A stretch of DNA of 64,000 nucleotides, from the NCBI RefSeq assembly GCF_042680125.1, contig NZ_JBHTNY010000001.1. One strand, given 5' to 3'. This DNA is from Robinsoniella peoriensis (GTDB lineage Bacteria; Bacillota; Clostridia; Lachnospirales; Lachnospiraceae). A program made the position numbers and the translations under genes. Below are positions 1-8,702 of this stretch, in pieces; position 1 is the stretch's first letter, and the number at the start of each line of letters is the position of its first letter. Below the pieces are notes generated by a model that saw only the letters and a program-made list of their open reading frames with translations, was not told where the DNA came from and made no database searches.

Positions 1-124
1 TCTGCGGTAAGCCTTCCAAACGCCTGCCATGGTCCGCCCCCTTCTCTTTTCGCGCACTACTTCCATCTACAAAGCGTCCCCCTTACTCAGCTAAACCCAA
101 ATTTAAACCAAACACTTCCTATAC

Positions 125-173
125 AAAAAGCGGGAAATCATGGAGTATGACCTCTCATGTTTTCCCGCTTTTT
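125..173 (-). terminator. Intrinsic terminator after the DUF402 gene
   Basis: A perfect 13-bp inverted repeat (125-137 with 161-173) has an A-run on one side and a T-run on the other, so it could act in both directions. It abuts the stop codon of the minus-strand gene ending at 174. Bases 1-124 hold nothing I can support. Confidence 0.85.
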
Positions 174-662
174 CTACATATCCTGATTTTCAGCATCCTC
201 TATATATTTCTGGTATTTATAAAAGTCATCCCGGTAGATCACATGAAGCAGTGTATCCAGCTGCCTTAGTGCTTTGAGCATCATTTCCGGAGTAATTAAC
301 GCCTGCTCCGCTGCATCGGCAAGTTCATCCAGATCGATCACCTTCAGCTTTCCATCCGGATAGACGATGACGTCAGCCAGAAGATCCGTGAAGATGTATG
401 TATCCGTGGATTCCTCATAGTCATAGGTGATTATGTCGCAGTACCAGCTGATCAGCCGGCTTTCGTGGTCATAGAATTTGCTTACCTTAATTCCTTTATC
501 CAGAAGATAACAGGAAAGGCCGTGATGCAGGGTTTTCTTAGGATGGAGGGTATTCCATTTTGTAAGAATAATATGATCATCCCTGTAGAGCAGTATATCG
601 TCTTTTAATAATATGCATTCCTCTGGAATCAGGCGTTTACGGTATAGAATGGGGTTTGTCAT
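174..662 (-). CDS. DUF402 domain protein (FomD/Ntdp-like)
   Basis: A 162-residue protein. Its central and C-terminal part carries the DUF402 pattern: a WYCDI strand, an acidic stretch, then TDLLADVIVYPDG and a DLDELADA helix. DUF402 proteins are small beta-barrel enzymes; characterised members hydrolyse nucleoside di- or triphosphates or nucleotidyl phosphonates with a metal bound by the conserved acidic residues. Which substrate this one uses cannot be read from sequence. The start ATG overlaps the stop of the upstream AraC gene by 4 nt (659-662), so the two are probably translationally coupled. A strong terminator follows directly. The link to the AraC regulator may be operon convenience rather than shared function. 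Confidence 0.8.
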   Translation of the reverse strand: MTNPILYRKRLIPEECILLKDDILLYRDDHIILTKWNTLHPKKTLHHGLSCYLLDKGIKVSKFYDHESRLISWYCDIITYDYEESTDTYIFTDLLADVIVYPDGKLKVIDLDELADAAEQALITPEMMLKALRQLDTLLHVIYRDDFYKYQKYIEDAENQDM

Positions 663-1597
663 GGCAGTACCTCCGATGGTATATTTTTTACAACGGTCAG
701 GGAATCATTTTCAACAAATTCCTGCTCCGAGGATTTACGTTTATAATAGGTAAGATTATAGGAATCGGGATCTGTCAGTTTTAAAAATTCACTCGGGGTA
801 CAGCCTGTAATTTCTTTAAATACCCTGTTAAATGTACGAATGTTATTAAAACCGCAGTCAATTGCAATGTCTGTGACTTTATTGCTGGTATTTTTCAGTT
901 CACTGGCCGCATGTTCCACGCGTACCATGTTCAGGTAGGTAACGAAATTAATACCTATCAGTTTTTTAAATACCTTGGAAAAATGGCTTTCACTGAAATT
1001 CATCTGCTTTGCTGCAAATGACAGAGTAATATTGTCGGCATAGTGTTCTTCCATATAAGATAAGAGCTGCTGCATGTCGTAAAGCATATTTATGCGTTTA
1101 CTGGTGCTCTGCAGACCGCTGTCATTTTTCGGGATCCTGCGTTTTAGCAGATACCAGAACTCTCTTAATGCTGCGGTAATAATCTCTTTATAATAAGCTT
1201 CCTTGTTCTTAAGCTCTGCACCTACCCTGTCCAGCAGTGATATCAGCATTTCATTCATACCATAGGATTCCAGCATTTCTCTGGTTACACAGGGATGAGA
1301 AAACTGGGAGTGGTGATAGAGGGAGCTGATAATTCCAGGATCAAAAATAATGAATTCCAGTATATTTTCCATATTTGATGAGTCGCTGTAATGGAAATCA
1401 CCCGTGTCCACAATGACCAGATCACCGGCGTGGGCAGTAAAAATATCATCATTGATACTGAAATGGGCACTGCCCTGGCGGACATAGATAAATTCGATCT
1501 CCTGATGCCAGTGTGCCAGGAAGCTGATGTTCTCATAGGATGAATGCCATACCATAAAATCGGAATCATAGGAACGAACTTCATGGAATGCTTTCAT
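659..1597 (-). CDS. AraC-family transcriptional regulator (cupin sensor)
   Basis: A 312-residue regulator. Residues about 15-110 form a cupin-like sugar-sensing domain (WHSSYENISFLAHWHQEIEF start, then GDLVIVDTGDFH). Residues about 180-285 hold the two AraC helix-turn-helix motifs (ITLSFAAKQMNFSESHFSKV and VTDIAIDCGFNNIRTFNRVF) and the usual GCTPSEF signature. The cupin and HTH pattern is typical of regulators of sugar catabolism. The gene is transcribed divergently from L-fucose isomerase, with a 262-bp shared promoter region, so control of fucI by fucose or a derivative is the simplest inference. It overlaps the downstream DUF402 gene by 4 nt. Confidence 0.9.
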   Translation of the reverse strand: MKAFHEVRSYDSDFMVWHSSYENISFLAHWHQEIEFIYVRQGSAHFSINDDIFTAHAGDLVIVDTGDFHYSDSSNMENILEFIIFDPGIISSLYHHSQFSHPCVTREMLESYGMNEMLISLLDRVGAELKNKEAYYKEIITAALREFWYLLKRRIPKNDSGLQSTSKRINMLYDMQQLLSYMEEHYADNITLSFAAKQMNFSESHFSKVFKKLIGINFVTYLNMVRVEHAASELKNTSNKVTDIAIDCGFNNIRTFNRVFKEITGCTPSEFLKLTDPDSYNLTYYKRKSSEQEFVENDSLTVVKNIPSEVLP

Positions 1598-1632
1598 ATT
1601 ATGTGTTTTGACCTCGTGTTCTTTCGAATTCT

Positions 1633-1661
1633 ATTATAGGGCCTGTCTGAAATGATTTCAC
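1633..1661 (-). promoter_or_regulatory. Promoter of the AraC gene with overlapping palindrome
   Basis: On the minus strand a TATAAT -10 (1633-1638) lies 17 bp from GTGAAA (1656-1661), a 4/6 match to the -35 consensus. A perfect 6-1-6 palindrome, TGAAATGATTTCA (1648-1660), overlaps the -35 and could be an autoregulatory operator. The rest of the divergent region (1662-1859) is AT-rich. On the plus strand it holds a TATACT (1765-1770) without a good -35 and an imperfect dyad at 1781-1805, both possibly parts of an activator-dependent fucI promoter. Confidence 0.5.
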
Positions 1662-1859
1662 TCGTCTTGCGCCCAATTATGTGATGATGATATAGTATAA
1701 CAAAAATCACAAAAATTGTCCATATCCTAACATAATTTTACGTGCAAAATCAAAAATTATGTTGTATACTTAGTACATAAAATGCGGTTGCCATAAAACT
1801 GCATTGTGTAAAGTGTATAAACAAACCAAACAATTTTATTAAAATGGAGGTAATTTCAA

Positions 1860-3653
1860 ATGGCAGAAAGCAGATTGATCGGTGGATACCCAGTAATCGG
1901 AATCAGACCAACAATTGACGGACGTAGAGGCGCTTTGGACGTAAGAGGTTCTTTGGAAGAGCAGACTATGAACATGGCAAAATCAGCAGCTAAATTATTC
2001 GAAGAGAATTTAAAATATTCAAATGGTGAACCAGTAAAAGTTGTTATTGCAGATACCACAATCGGACGTGTTGGTGAAACAGCAGCCTGTGCTGAAAAGT
2101 TCAGAAAAGAAGGCGTTGACATCACATTGACAGTTACTCCTTGCTGGTGCTATGGCGCTGAGACAATGGATATGGAAAAGAACACGATTAAAGGTGTTTG
2201 GGGATTCAATGGTACAGAAAGACCGGGTGCTGTATACCTTGCATCTGTTCTGGCTACACATGCACAAAAAGGACTTCCTGCTTTTGGAATTTACGGACAT
2301 GATGTTTGTGATGCAGATGATACAGAGATTCCCTGCGATGTAAAAGATAAATTATTAAGATTTGGACGCGCAGCTGTTGCAGCAGCTTCTATGAGAGGTA
2401 AATCTTATTTACAGATTGGTTCTATCTGCATGGGTATCGGCGGATCTATCATTGACCCGGCATTTATTGAAGAATACTTAGGCATGAGAGTGGAATCTGT
2501 TGATGAAGTAGAAATCATCCGTCGTATGACAGAAGGTATCTATGATGAAGCAGAGTATAAGAAAGCACTTGCATGGTCTAAAGAAAAATGCAAGATCGGA
2601 TTCGATAAGAACCCACCTGAATTACAGGTATCTGACGAGCAGAAAGAAAAAGATTTTGAATTCGTAGTTAAGATGATGTGTATCATCAAAGACTTAATGA
2701 ATGGAAATAAAAATCTGGATCCTAAATTCTCAGAAGAAGCAATTGGACACAATGCCATCGCAGCCGGATTCCAGGGTCAGAGACAGTGGACTGATTTCTA
2801 TCCAAACTGTGATTTCCCGGAAGCAATGTTAAATACTTCTTTTGACTGGAATGGAGCAAGAGAGCCATACATCCTGGCAACAGAAAATGACGTATTAAAC
2901 GGTCTCGGCATGATGTTCATGAAATTATTGACCAACAGAGCACAGATCTTTGCAGATGTTCGTACATACTGGAGCCCTGAAGCTGTTAAGAAAGCTACCG
3001 GATATGATATTGAAGGTGTTGCAAAAGAAGCCGGCGGATTCATTCACTTAATCAACTCCGGAGCAGCTTGCCTCGATGCAAACGGACAGGCCAAAGATGA
3101 AAACGGCAATGGCGTTATGAAACCCTGGTATGAAGTTACAGAAGCAGATCAGGATGCAATCATGAATGCAACTACCTGGAATCCTGCTGATAACGGATAT
3201 TTCAGAGGAGGCGGATTCTCATCCCGTTTCTTAACAGAAGCTGAAATGCCGGTAACCATGATCCGTTTGAACCTTGTAAAAGGCTTAGGACCGGTTCTTC
3301 AGATCGCTGAAGGTCACACAGTGAAACTTCCGGACGAAGTATCTGATAAATTATGGAAGAGAACAGACTACACATGGCCATGTACCTGGTTTGCACCAAG
3401 AACAACAGGAGAAGGCGCATTTAAGACAGCATACGATGTAATGAATAACTGGGGTGCTAACCATGGCGCAATCAGCTACGGACATATCGGAGCAGACTTA
3501 ATCACAATGTGCTCCATGTTAAGAATTCCGGTTGCTATGCATAACGTACCGGAAGAAGAAATCTTCAGACCAGCTTCCTGGAACGCATTCGGACAGGATA
3601 AAGAAGGTCAGGATTACAGAGCTTGCGCAGCTTACGGACCATTATATAAATAA
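1860..3653 (+). CDS. fucI: L-fucose isomerase
   Basis: A 597-residue protein, close to the 591 residues of E. coli FucI. It interconverts L-fucose and L-fuculose (D-arabinose and D-ribulose as a side activity) with Mn2+, in the cytoplasm. The metal/catalytic positions of E. coli FucI (E337, D361, H528) have counterparts at E342 (ATEND), D366 (FADVRTYW) and H535 (NWGANHGAIS). The N-terminal GYPVIGIRPTIDGRRGAL block is also family-typical. A GGAGG site lies 10 nt before the ATG. No fuculokinase, aldolase or fucose transporter is adjacent; the gene is monocistronic and closed by a terminator. The AraC regulator diverging upstream is the likely controller. Confidence 0.96.
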   Translation: MAESRLIGGYPVIGIRPTIDGRRGALDVRGSLEEQTMNMAKSAAKLFEENLKYSNGEPVKVVIADTTIGRVGETAACAEKFRKEGVDITLTVTPCWCYGAETMDMEKNTIKGVWGFNGTERPGAVYLASVLATHAQKGLPAFGIYGHDVCDADDTEIPCDVKDKLLRFGRAAVAAASMRGKSYLQIGSICMGIGGSIIDPAFIEEYLGMRVESVDEVEIIRRMTEGIYDEAEYKKALAWSKEKCKIGFDKNPPELQVSDEQKEKDFEFVVKMMCIIKDLMNGNKNLDPKFSEEAIGHNAIAAGFQGQRQWTDFYPNCDFPEAMLNTSFDWNGAREPYILATENDVLNGLGMMFMKLLTNRAQIFADVRTYWSPEAVKKATGYDIEGVAKEAGGFIHLINSGAACLDANGQAKDENGNGVMKPWYEVTEADQDAIMNATTWNPADNGYFRGGGFSSRFLTEAEMPVTMIRLNLVKGLGPVLQIAEGHTVKLPDEVSDKLWKRTDYTWPCTWFAPRTTGEGAFKTAYDVMNNWGANHGAISYGHIGADLITMCSMLRIPVAMHNVPEEEIFRPASWNAFGQDKEGQDYRACAAYGPLYK

Positions 3654-3674
3654 AATTAAATAGAAGAACGATAG

Positions 3675-3712
3675 GGATCATTGCATGTTATGAAGTGCAA
3701 TGATCCTTTTTT
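3675..3712 (+). terminator. Intrinsic terminator of fucI
   Basis: An 11-bp perfect stem (3675-3685 with 3696-3706) and 10-nt loop are followed by TTTTTT. Confidence 0.92.
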
Positions 3713-3761
3713 GTTTGTTCTCTATTTATGCCGATTAACCGTAGGCGGCAGCAATTTTTTG

Positions 3762-3770
3762 TGTTATACT
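3762..3770 (+). promoter_or_regulatory. Extended -10 promoter for the EIIC-EAL gene
   Basis: TGTTATACT matches an extended -10 element, without a recognisable -35. The AUG follows about 80 bp downstream, preceded by a GAAAGAGG ribosome site. Confidence 0.5.
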
Positions 3771-3848
3771 AACAGCCAGGAGTATTAATTATTCGTTGTA
3801 TCAACGTGCGGACAGAGTTACTGATATTATGAAAGAGGTTACTGGATA

Positions 3849-5945
3849 ATGAAGATGAAAAAGAGGATGAAATTACATAGTTCCCTGTATGGTCTTGCAA
3901 TTAAGCAGGGTTTGAGCCTGGCAATTCCGTTCCTTTTAATAGGGTCGTTTGCTCTTTTATTAAATACTTTTCCCTGGGAGGCATACCAGAACATGATTCA
4001 AGGGGTTCTGGATGGAAAACTCGTGGAATTTTTTACGGTAATTTATAATATTACGCTTGGTTCTTTAGCGCTGATTTTGATTTTTACCATAAGTATTTCT
4101 ATCGGGAAACTATTTGGAAAAGAAGACCTGAATTTTTATCCTGCAATAGCTATCTGTTCTTATCTTGCTTTTATAGGAGGACTTCAGAATCAAAAGGAGC
4201 ATATTTTCGGTGCAGAATGGGTTTTTACGGCAATGTTTATAACCGTACTCTCCTGTGCCATGTTTCGGCAGGGGATGAACTTTTATAATAAATTTGAAAA
4301 ACTGCATACGATAGGTGCGGATTATATCTTTAATCAGGCGATGAGAAGTCTGCTTCCGTCTGTGGTTATCATTATTTTGTTTACCGCACTGGGAATAGGT
4401 CTTAGAGTATTGATGGGTGATGGAAACATCATGAATTTCGGTTCCTATTTGTTTTTGCAGCTGTTTGAAAAAATAGGAGGAAATATTCTGGGTGTTATTC
4501 TGTATATTTTCTTTTCCCATCTTTTGTGGTTTTTTGGAATACATGGAACAAATACTCTGGATGCTGTGGCTAAAAGATTGTTTGAGCGTGGAATTGATGT
4601 TAATCAGGCATTAATTGCATCCGGCGGACAGCCAACAGAAATATTTTCCAAAACTTTTCTGGATGTATTTGTTTTTATTGGCGGCTGCGGTACGGCACTA
4701 TGTTTAATTATTGCGTTGTTTATTGTTGCAAAAAAGAGCCATAATAAAAGGCTCGCACAGTTTTCCTGTGTACCGGTGCTGTTCAATATCAGTGAGATTG
4801 TGGTATTCGGCTTCCCGGTAATATTTAATCCGATTATGATCATCCCGTTTATATTGACGCCCATTGTTATGGCCGTCATAAGCAGTATTGTAATGGGTCT
4901 GGGATTTGTGCCCCTTGTAACTCATTCGGTAGAATGGACTTCTCCCGTGCTTTTAAGCGGATATACGGCCACCGGTTCCGTTGCGGGAAGTATTTTGCAG
5001 CTGGTAAACATTGCAGTTGGGGTTTTTATTTACATTCCTTTTGTGAAAAGAAGCGAGAAGAGACAAACGGAAGATTTTACAAATGAAGTATTGATGATAC
5101 AGAAAGATATGCAGGTGGGGGAAGAGAAGGGAAGGATTCCCGGATTTTTGTCTAATTCGTATGAATATAATTATGCGGCAAAGACATTGGCAGTGGATCT
5201 GAATAATGCCATGAAACGCAGCCATTTGAAGTTGTTTTACCAGGTTCAGGTGCAGCGGGATGGAGCGGTCTACGGAGGGGAAGCACTCCTGAGATGGAAG
5301 CATCCGGTTGCGGGATACATATCACCTCCGCTCCTGATTTCCCTGGCGGCCCAGTCAGGATTCTTAAGCAGTCTAGGGTATTATATTATTGAAGAGGCAT
5401 GCAGAAACATCGAGGAGATTCAGAAGGTATATGAGAAACCAATTCATATTTCTGTGAATTTATCCCCGCATCAGTTGGAAGAAGAGGATTTTGTAGAGAA
5501 AGTCCGGGAAATTGTTGGAAAGTACACGCTGGGAAATGTAATTCTTGTGTTTGAAATAACGGAGAGGGCTCTTTTTAGCACCACGGCTGTTATGATTAAC
5601 CGGATTGAGCAGCTGAGAGCAATGGGGATCCAGATCAGCATGGATGATTTTGGAATGGGACACAGTTCTCTTACTTATTTGCAGGAAAATGTATTTGAAG
5701 AGGTGAAGCTGGACGGCAGCCTTGTAAAGCAGCTGATGAATAATAAGCGTTCTGAGAATATTGTTCTGGGTATTATTCAGATGGCTAAATCTCTGCATTT
5801 TAAAGTTGTGGCGGAGTTTGTGGAGACAGAAGAGCAAAGGGATGTTCTGGCGAGGCTTGGCTGTAATATTTACCAGGGGTATTTGTATGGTAAGGCTGAG
5901 CAGCTAGAAGTATTTTTAGAATATTTACAGTCTACAAATGGATGA
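3849..5945 (+). CDS. PTS EIIC (lactose/cellobiose type) fused to an EAL phosphodiesterase domain
   Basis: A 698-residue fusion. Residues 1 to about 405 form a multi-spanning PTS EIIC domain of the cellobiose/chitobiose family, with the FGIHGTN loop and the hallmark NISEIVVFGFPVIFNP block. Residues about 440-695 are an EAL domain with the metal and catalytic signatures in place: E478-A-L-L-R-W, SVNLSP, EITE, D599-D600-F-G, KLDGSL, and a VAEFVET variant of VAEGVE. So it may hydrolyse c-di-GMP in response to a sugar bound or moved by the membrane domain. No EIIA, EIIB or HPr gene is adjacent, which favours a sensing role over transport. Automated annotation knows this architecture, but its ligand and activity are, to my knowledge, untested. 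Extracellular fucose-derived sugars are one guess from context. Confidence 0.9.
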   Translation: MKMKKRMKLHSSLYGLAIKQGLSLAIPFLLIGSFALLLNTFPWEAYQNMIQGVLDGKLVEFFTVIYNITLGSLALILIFTISISIGKLFGKEDLNFYPAIAICSYLAFIGGLQNQKEHIFGAEWVFTAMFITVLSCAMFRQGMNFYNKFEKLHTIGADYIFNQAMRSLLPSVVIIILFTALGIGLRVLMGDGNIMNFGSYLFLQLFEKIGGNILGVILYIFFSHLLWFFGIHGTNTLDAVAKRLFERGIDVNQALIASGGQPTEIFSKTFLDVFVFIGGCGTALCLIIALFIVAKKSHNKRLAQFSCVPVLFNISEIVVFGFPVIFNPIMIIPFILTPIVMAVISSIVMGLGFVPLVTHSVEWTSPVLLSGYTATGSVAGSILQLVNIAVGVFIYIPFVKRSEKRQTEDFTNEVLMIQKDMQVGEEKGRIPGFLSNSYEYNYAAKTLAVDLNNAMKRSHLKLFYQVQVQRDGAVYGGEALLRWKHPVAGYISPPLLISLAAQSGFLSSLGYYIIEEACRNIEEIQKVYEKPIHISVNLSPHQLEEEDFVEKVREIVGKYTLGNVILVFEITERALFSTTAVMINRIEQLRAMGIQISMDDFGMGHSSLTYLQENVFEEVKLDGSLVKQLMNNKRSENIVLGIIQMAKSLHFKVVAEFVETEEQRDVLARLGCNIYQGYLYGKAEQLEVFLEYLQSTNG

Positions 5946-5980
5946 GAATAGGGTAAATCCCTATTCTCATCCATTTTTTT
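5938..5980 (+). terminator. Intrinsic terminator overlapping the EIIC-EAL stop codon
   Basis: A perfect 16-bp stem (5938-5953 with 5959-5974), 5-nt loop and T-run. The TGA stop (5943-5945) lies inside the left arm. Confidence 0.95.
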
Positions 5981-6083
5981 GTAAAGATTGCAAAACGTGT
6001 CGGTCAGCAGCAGGAGAATTGATTTTTTATAGAATTATATCTAAGACAGCGGATACAAAATGAGTGTTTGTTAATGATAAAAT

Positions 6084-6118
6084 ATGAAACATATGAAAGG
6101 ATAATGAAACATATGAAA
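6084..6118 (+). repeat. Two exact 15-bp direct repeats upstream of the LacI-operon promoter
   Basis: ATGAAACATATGAAA occurs at 6084-6098 and 6104-6118, 20 bp apart, so both copies lie on roughly the same DNA face. The second ends 5 bp before the -35. Placement suggests an activator site. Confidence 0.75.
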
Positions 6119-6123
6119 CAATG

Positions 6124-6152
6124 TTGACGCTGTTATTTTCATAATATATAAT
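6124..6152 (+). promoter_or_regulatory. Sigma-A promoter of the LacI-ABC operon
   Basis: TTGACG (6124-6129), 17-bp spacer, TATAAT (6147-6152). Confidence 0.85.
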
Positions 6153-6187
6153 AAATTTATCATAAAAACAAAGAAAAAATGTAAAAA

Positions 6188-6206
6188 ATTGTACTATTTA
6201 TACAAT
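6188..6206. promoter_or_regulatory. Inverted repeat in the operon leader, candidate LacI operator
   Basis: ATTGTA-N7-TACAAT lies about 30 bp after the predicted start of transcription and before the ribosome site of the LacI gene. Its symmetry and position would suit a repressor roadblock; no binding evidence is available. Confidence 0.4.
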
Positions 6207-6230
6207 TAACAAAGGAGGGGAGGTGATAAA

Positions 6231-7226
6231 ATGGGGTCAACTATACGAGAAGTAGCTCGTAGGGCTGGACTGTCGCCGGCAACTGTATCAAGGTATTTTC
6301 ATGGAACAAATGTTGTTTCAGACGATGCATCAAGAAGAATCGAGGAGGCTGTAAAAGAACTGCAGTATATTCCGGTTCATAAACATATGGACCCTGGAGT
6401 GATCGCAGTTTTGATACCGGATCTGAAGCTGGCATATTTTAGTGAAGTATTAAAAGAGATACTGGAAGCAGCACCCAGATACCGCTATCGGCTGGTATTT
6501 ATTCCTACATCATCAGAGGATGAGAGCTATAAATTATTTTTCAGAGAGCTGAATATAACAGGTGTCATTTATCTGGAAGAAAATATGAACTGTAATATGA
6601 TGAATTACATAGCTGCCAAGAATATCAAAATGGTTATGTTTGGCGGGATCAGCTCAGATGTCCGATGTAAAATGATTCATATAAACGATTTATCTGCAGC
6701 ATATGAAGGTGCAAAATACCTGTTGGAATTGAGACATGAAAAAATATTGATTCTATCTGATTATCCAAAAAGTATTAGTTCAGGATTTCAGAGAATAACG
6801 GGATGTAAGCGGGCTTATGAAGAGTTTGGGGTACCATTTGAAGCTGAGTTTGCAAAATATGGAGAACTGACCTATGAAAATGGATACTGGCTTACGGCAC
6901 AGGCTTTGCAGAAGGGATTGTCTTTTAGCGCCGTGTTTGCTTTTAGTGATGAAGCAGCAATGGGAGCAATCAGTGCACTTTATGAAAATGGTCTGCGTGT
7001 GCCGGAACACATTTCCGTACTTGGTTTTGATGGAATCCGTATGTCAGAGCGTATTACACCGAAACTCACTACTATTGCACAGCCTATCAAAAAAATGGTT
7101 GAACTTACACTTAATACCTTTTTAGACCTGGAGAAAGATGAAAATGTGGAAATTACAATTCCATATGAAATTTTAAAAAGGGGAACCTGCAAAGAATACA
7201 GTAAGAAGATGGAGGAAGGAAAATGA
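6231..7226 (+). CDS. LacI-family transcriptional regulator
   Basis: A 331-residue regulator. The N-terminal LacI headpiece (TIREVARRAGLSPATVSRYF) is followed by a periplasmic-binding-protein-like sensor domain (about 56-320) with VFAFSDEAAMGAISAL and ISVLGFDGIRMSE. Such proteins bind palindromic operators and respond to a sugar effector. It is the first gene of an operon with a sugar ABC importer; its stop overlaps the next start by 4 nt (ATGA), so regulator and binding protein are coupled. A strong AGGAGG-type site precedes the ATG. Probable autoregulation through the leader dyad at 6188-6206 is inference. Confidence 0.93.
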   Translation: MGSTIREVARRAGLSPATVSRYFHGTNVVSDDASRRIEEAVKELQYIPVHKHMDPGVIAVLIPDLKLAYFSEVLKEILEAAPRYRYRLVFIPTSSEDESYKLFFRELNITGVIYLEENMNCNMMNYIAAKNIKMVMFGGISSDVRCKMIHINDLSAAYEGAKYLLELRHEKILILSDYPKSISSGFQRITGCKRAYEEFGVPFEAEFAKYGELTYENGYWLTAQALQKGLSFSAVFAFSDEAAMGAISALYENGLRVPEHISVLGFDGIRMSERITPKLTTIAQPIKKMVELTLNTFLDLEKDENVEITIPYEILKRGTCKEYSKKMEEGK

Positions 7227-8638
7227 ACAAGAAGAGAGTGTTATGTTTTACGATGGCAGCAGTAATGGCAGGCATGTTGGCAGCCTGCGGCAACACCGGT
7301 ACAAGCAGCGGTAATAATACCGGAAAAGAGGAAACCTCAAAATCGGAAACAAGCAAATCGGAAACAAGCAAATCGGAAACAAGCAAAGAGGAAATGAGCA
7401 AAGAGGAAACAAGTAAAGACGAAACAGGCAAGGTAGAATCAGGAAAACCGGAAAATGGGGACAAGGTAAATATATCATTCTCTCTATGGGACGAAGTGCA
7501 GAAACCCGTATTTGACGAAATTGCTGCGAAATTTGAGGAGGAGCATCCGGATATTCATGTGGATGTACAGCTGACACCCTGGTCCCAGTATTGGACGAAA
7601 CTGGATGCGGCTATGGGGGCAGACAGTGCAGCGGATGTCTTCTGGATGAATACCTATCTTCCTAAATATGCAGAAGCAGGGGTTCTGGAACCACTAGACA
7701 GCTATATTGAGAAAGACGGAGTTCAGTTGAGCGACTATGCAGAGGTAGTTACCAAGGCTTATAATTATAAGGAAGTGCAGTATTGTATGCCTAAGGGTAT
7801 GGATACGGTACAGGTATTCTTCAACAGATCAATTTTTGATAAATACGGAGTGGAAGTTCCAAAGGAAGGATGGACCTGGGATGATATGACCGCAGTGGCT
7901 GAGCAGCTAAAGGAAAAGATTTCAGAACAGGGGTCTGATGAATATCCCATCCTAATGGAATTAGATCCACAACCTTCGTTCTTTAACTTTATTGTCCAGA
8001 ACGGTGGATATGTACTGAGTGAAGATAATAAAACAGCCGGATTTGATCAGTCGGAAACAGTTAAGGCATATCAGGATATTATTGATTTAATGGATAAGCA
8101 GCTTATGCCCGGCAGTGAAGTGCTTTCGGATACCAAAGGTACTGATCTCTTCCTGTCTCAGAAAGGAGCATTATTATTTATGGGATCATGGAAAGCAGCT
8201 GTACTTGATGAAGCCAGTTTTGCTTCCGATATCGGCACAATTGCCATGCCAGAGAAGGATAAAAATAACCATAGCGTGATTGGGGGATTAGGATTTGCAA
8301 TGAATGCGGCAAGCAAAGAAAAGGATGCGGCATGGGAATTGATAAAATATCTCTCAGGAGAAGAATCTAATAAAATGCAGGCTGAGGCAAAAATAGATAT
8401 GCCGGCGCTTGTCAGTGCACAGCAGTACTATACGCCTAATTTTAAGCATGTAGATGCAAATATATTTTATGAAGCTGCAAAAACAGGTGAACTATTTCCT
8501 ACATCTCCAAGCGTTGCGGATTGGCTTCCGTCCGTAAATGAAATTTCTGCAAAGATATTTGCAAAGGAGCTTACACCGGAGGAAGGATGTCAGCAAATGC
8601 AGGAAGTCACCCAGAAAGCATTGGACAGTGAATCATAA
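7223..8638 (+). CDS. Sugar ABC transporter substrate-binding lipoprotein (family 1)
   Basis: A 471-residue extracellular lipoprotein. The signal peptide ends in a LAAC lipobox (Cys22). A low-complexity linker of Ser/Lys/Glu/Thr repeats (residues about 37-75) follows, then a family-1 solute-binding fold (NISFSLWDEVQKP start; SQKGALLFMGSW; GGLGFAMNAASKEKDAAW). It captures a carbohydrate outside the membrane and hands it to the two permeases encoded next. The long charged linker is unusual and is encoded by perfect 15-bp repeats, so its length may vary between strains. Ligand unknown. No ATPase is encoded in the operon. Confidence 0.93.
   Translation: MNKKRVLCFTMAAVMAGMLAACGNTGTSSGNNTGKEETSKSETSKSETSKSETSKEEMSKEETSKDETGKVESGKPENGDKVNISFSLWDEVQKPVFDEIAAKFEEEHPDIHVDVQLTPWSQYWTKLDAAMGADSAADVFWMNTYLPKYAEAGVLEPLDSYIEKDGVQLSDYAEVVTKAYNYKEVQYCMPKGMDTVQVFFNRSIFDKYGVEVPKEGWTWDDMTAVAEQLKEKISEQGSDEYPILMELDPQPSFFNFIVQNGGYVLSEDNKTAGFDQSETVKAYQDIIDLMDKQLMPGSEVLSDTKGTDLFLSQKGALLFMGSWKAAVLDEASFASDIGTIAMPEKDKNNHSVIGGLGFAMNAASKEKDAAWELIKYLSGEESNKMQAEAKIDMPALVSAQQYYTPNFKHVDANIFYEAAKTGELFPTSPSVADWLPSVNEISAKIFAKELTPEEGCQQMQEVTQKALDSES
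7340..7429 (+). repeat. Six 15-bp tandem repeats inside the binding-protein gene
   Basis: Three identical units of AAATCGGAAACAAGC (7340-7384) are followed by three diverged ones to 7429. They encode KSETS-type pentapeptides between the lipobox and the folded domain and keep the frame. Confidence 0.85.
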
Positions 8639-8648
8639 TAAAATTATC

Positions 8649-8679
8649 GGGGCGGACCGGCTGGTCCGTACGCCGCCCC
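8649..8679 (+). other. GC-rich hairpin between binding-protein and permease genes
   Basis: GGGGCGG (8649-8655) pairs with CCGCCCC (8673-8679) and an inner GGACC/GGTCC stem, with no T-run. Hairpins at this place usually stabilise the upstream mRNA segment or lower read-through, so the binding protein exceeds the permeases. Confidence 0.6.
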
Positions 8680-8702
8680 AATGACCAGTTGGGGGATATG
8701 GT

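Noticed and set aside
7153..7577. Minus-strand open frames opposite the binding-protein linker
   Set aside because: They are shadows of the 15-bp repeats; the plus-strand lipoprotein is clearly the real gene.
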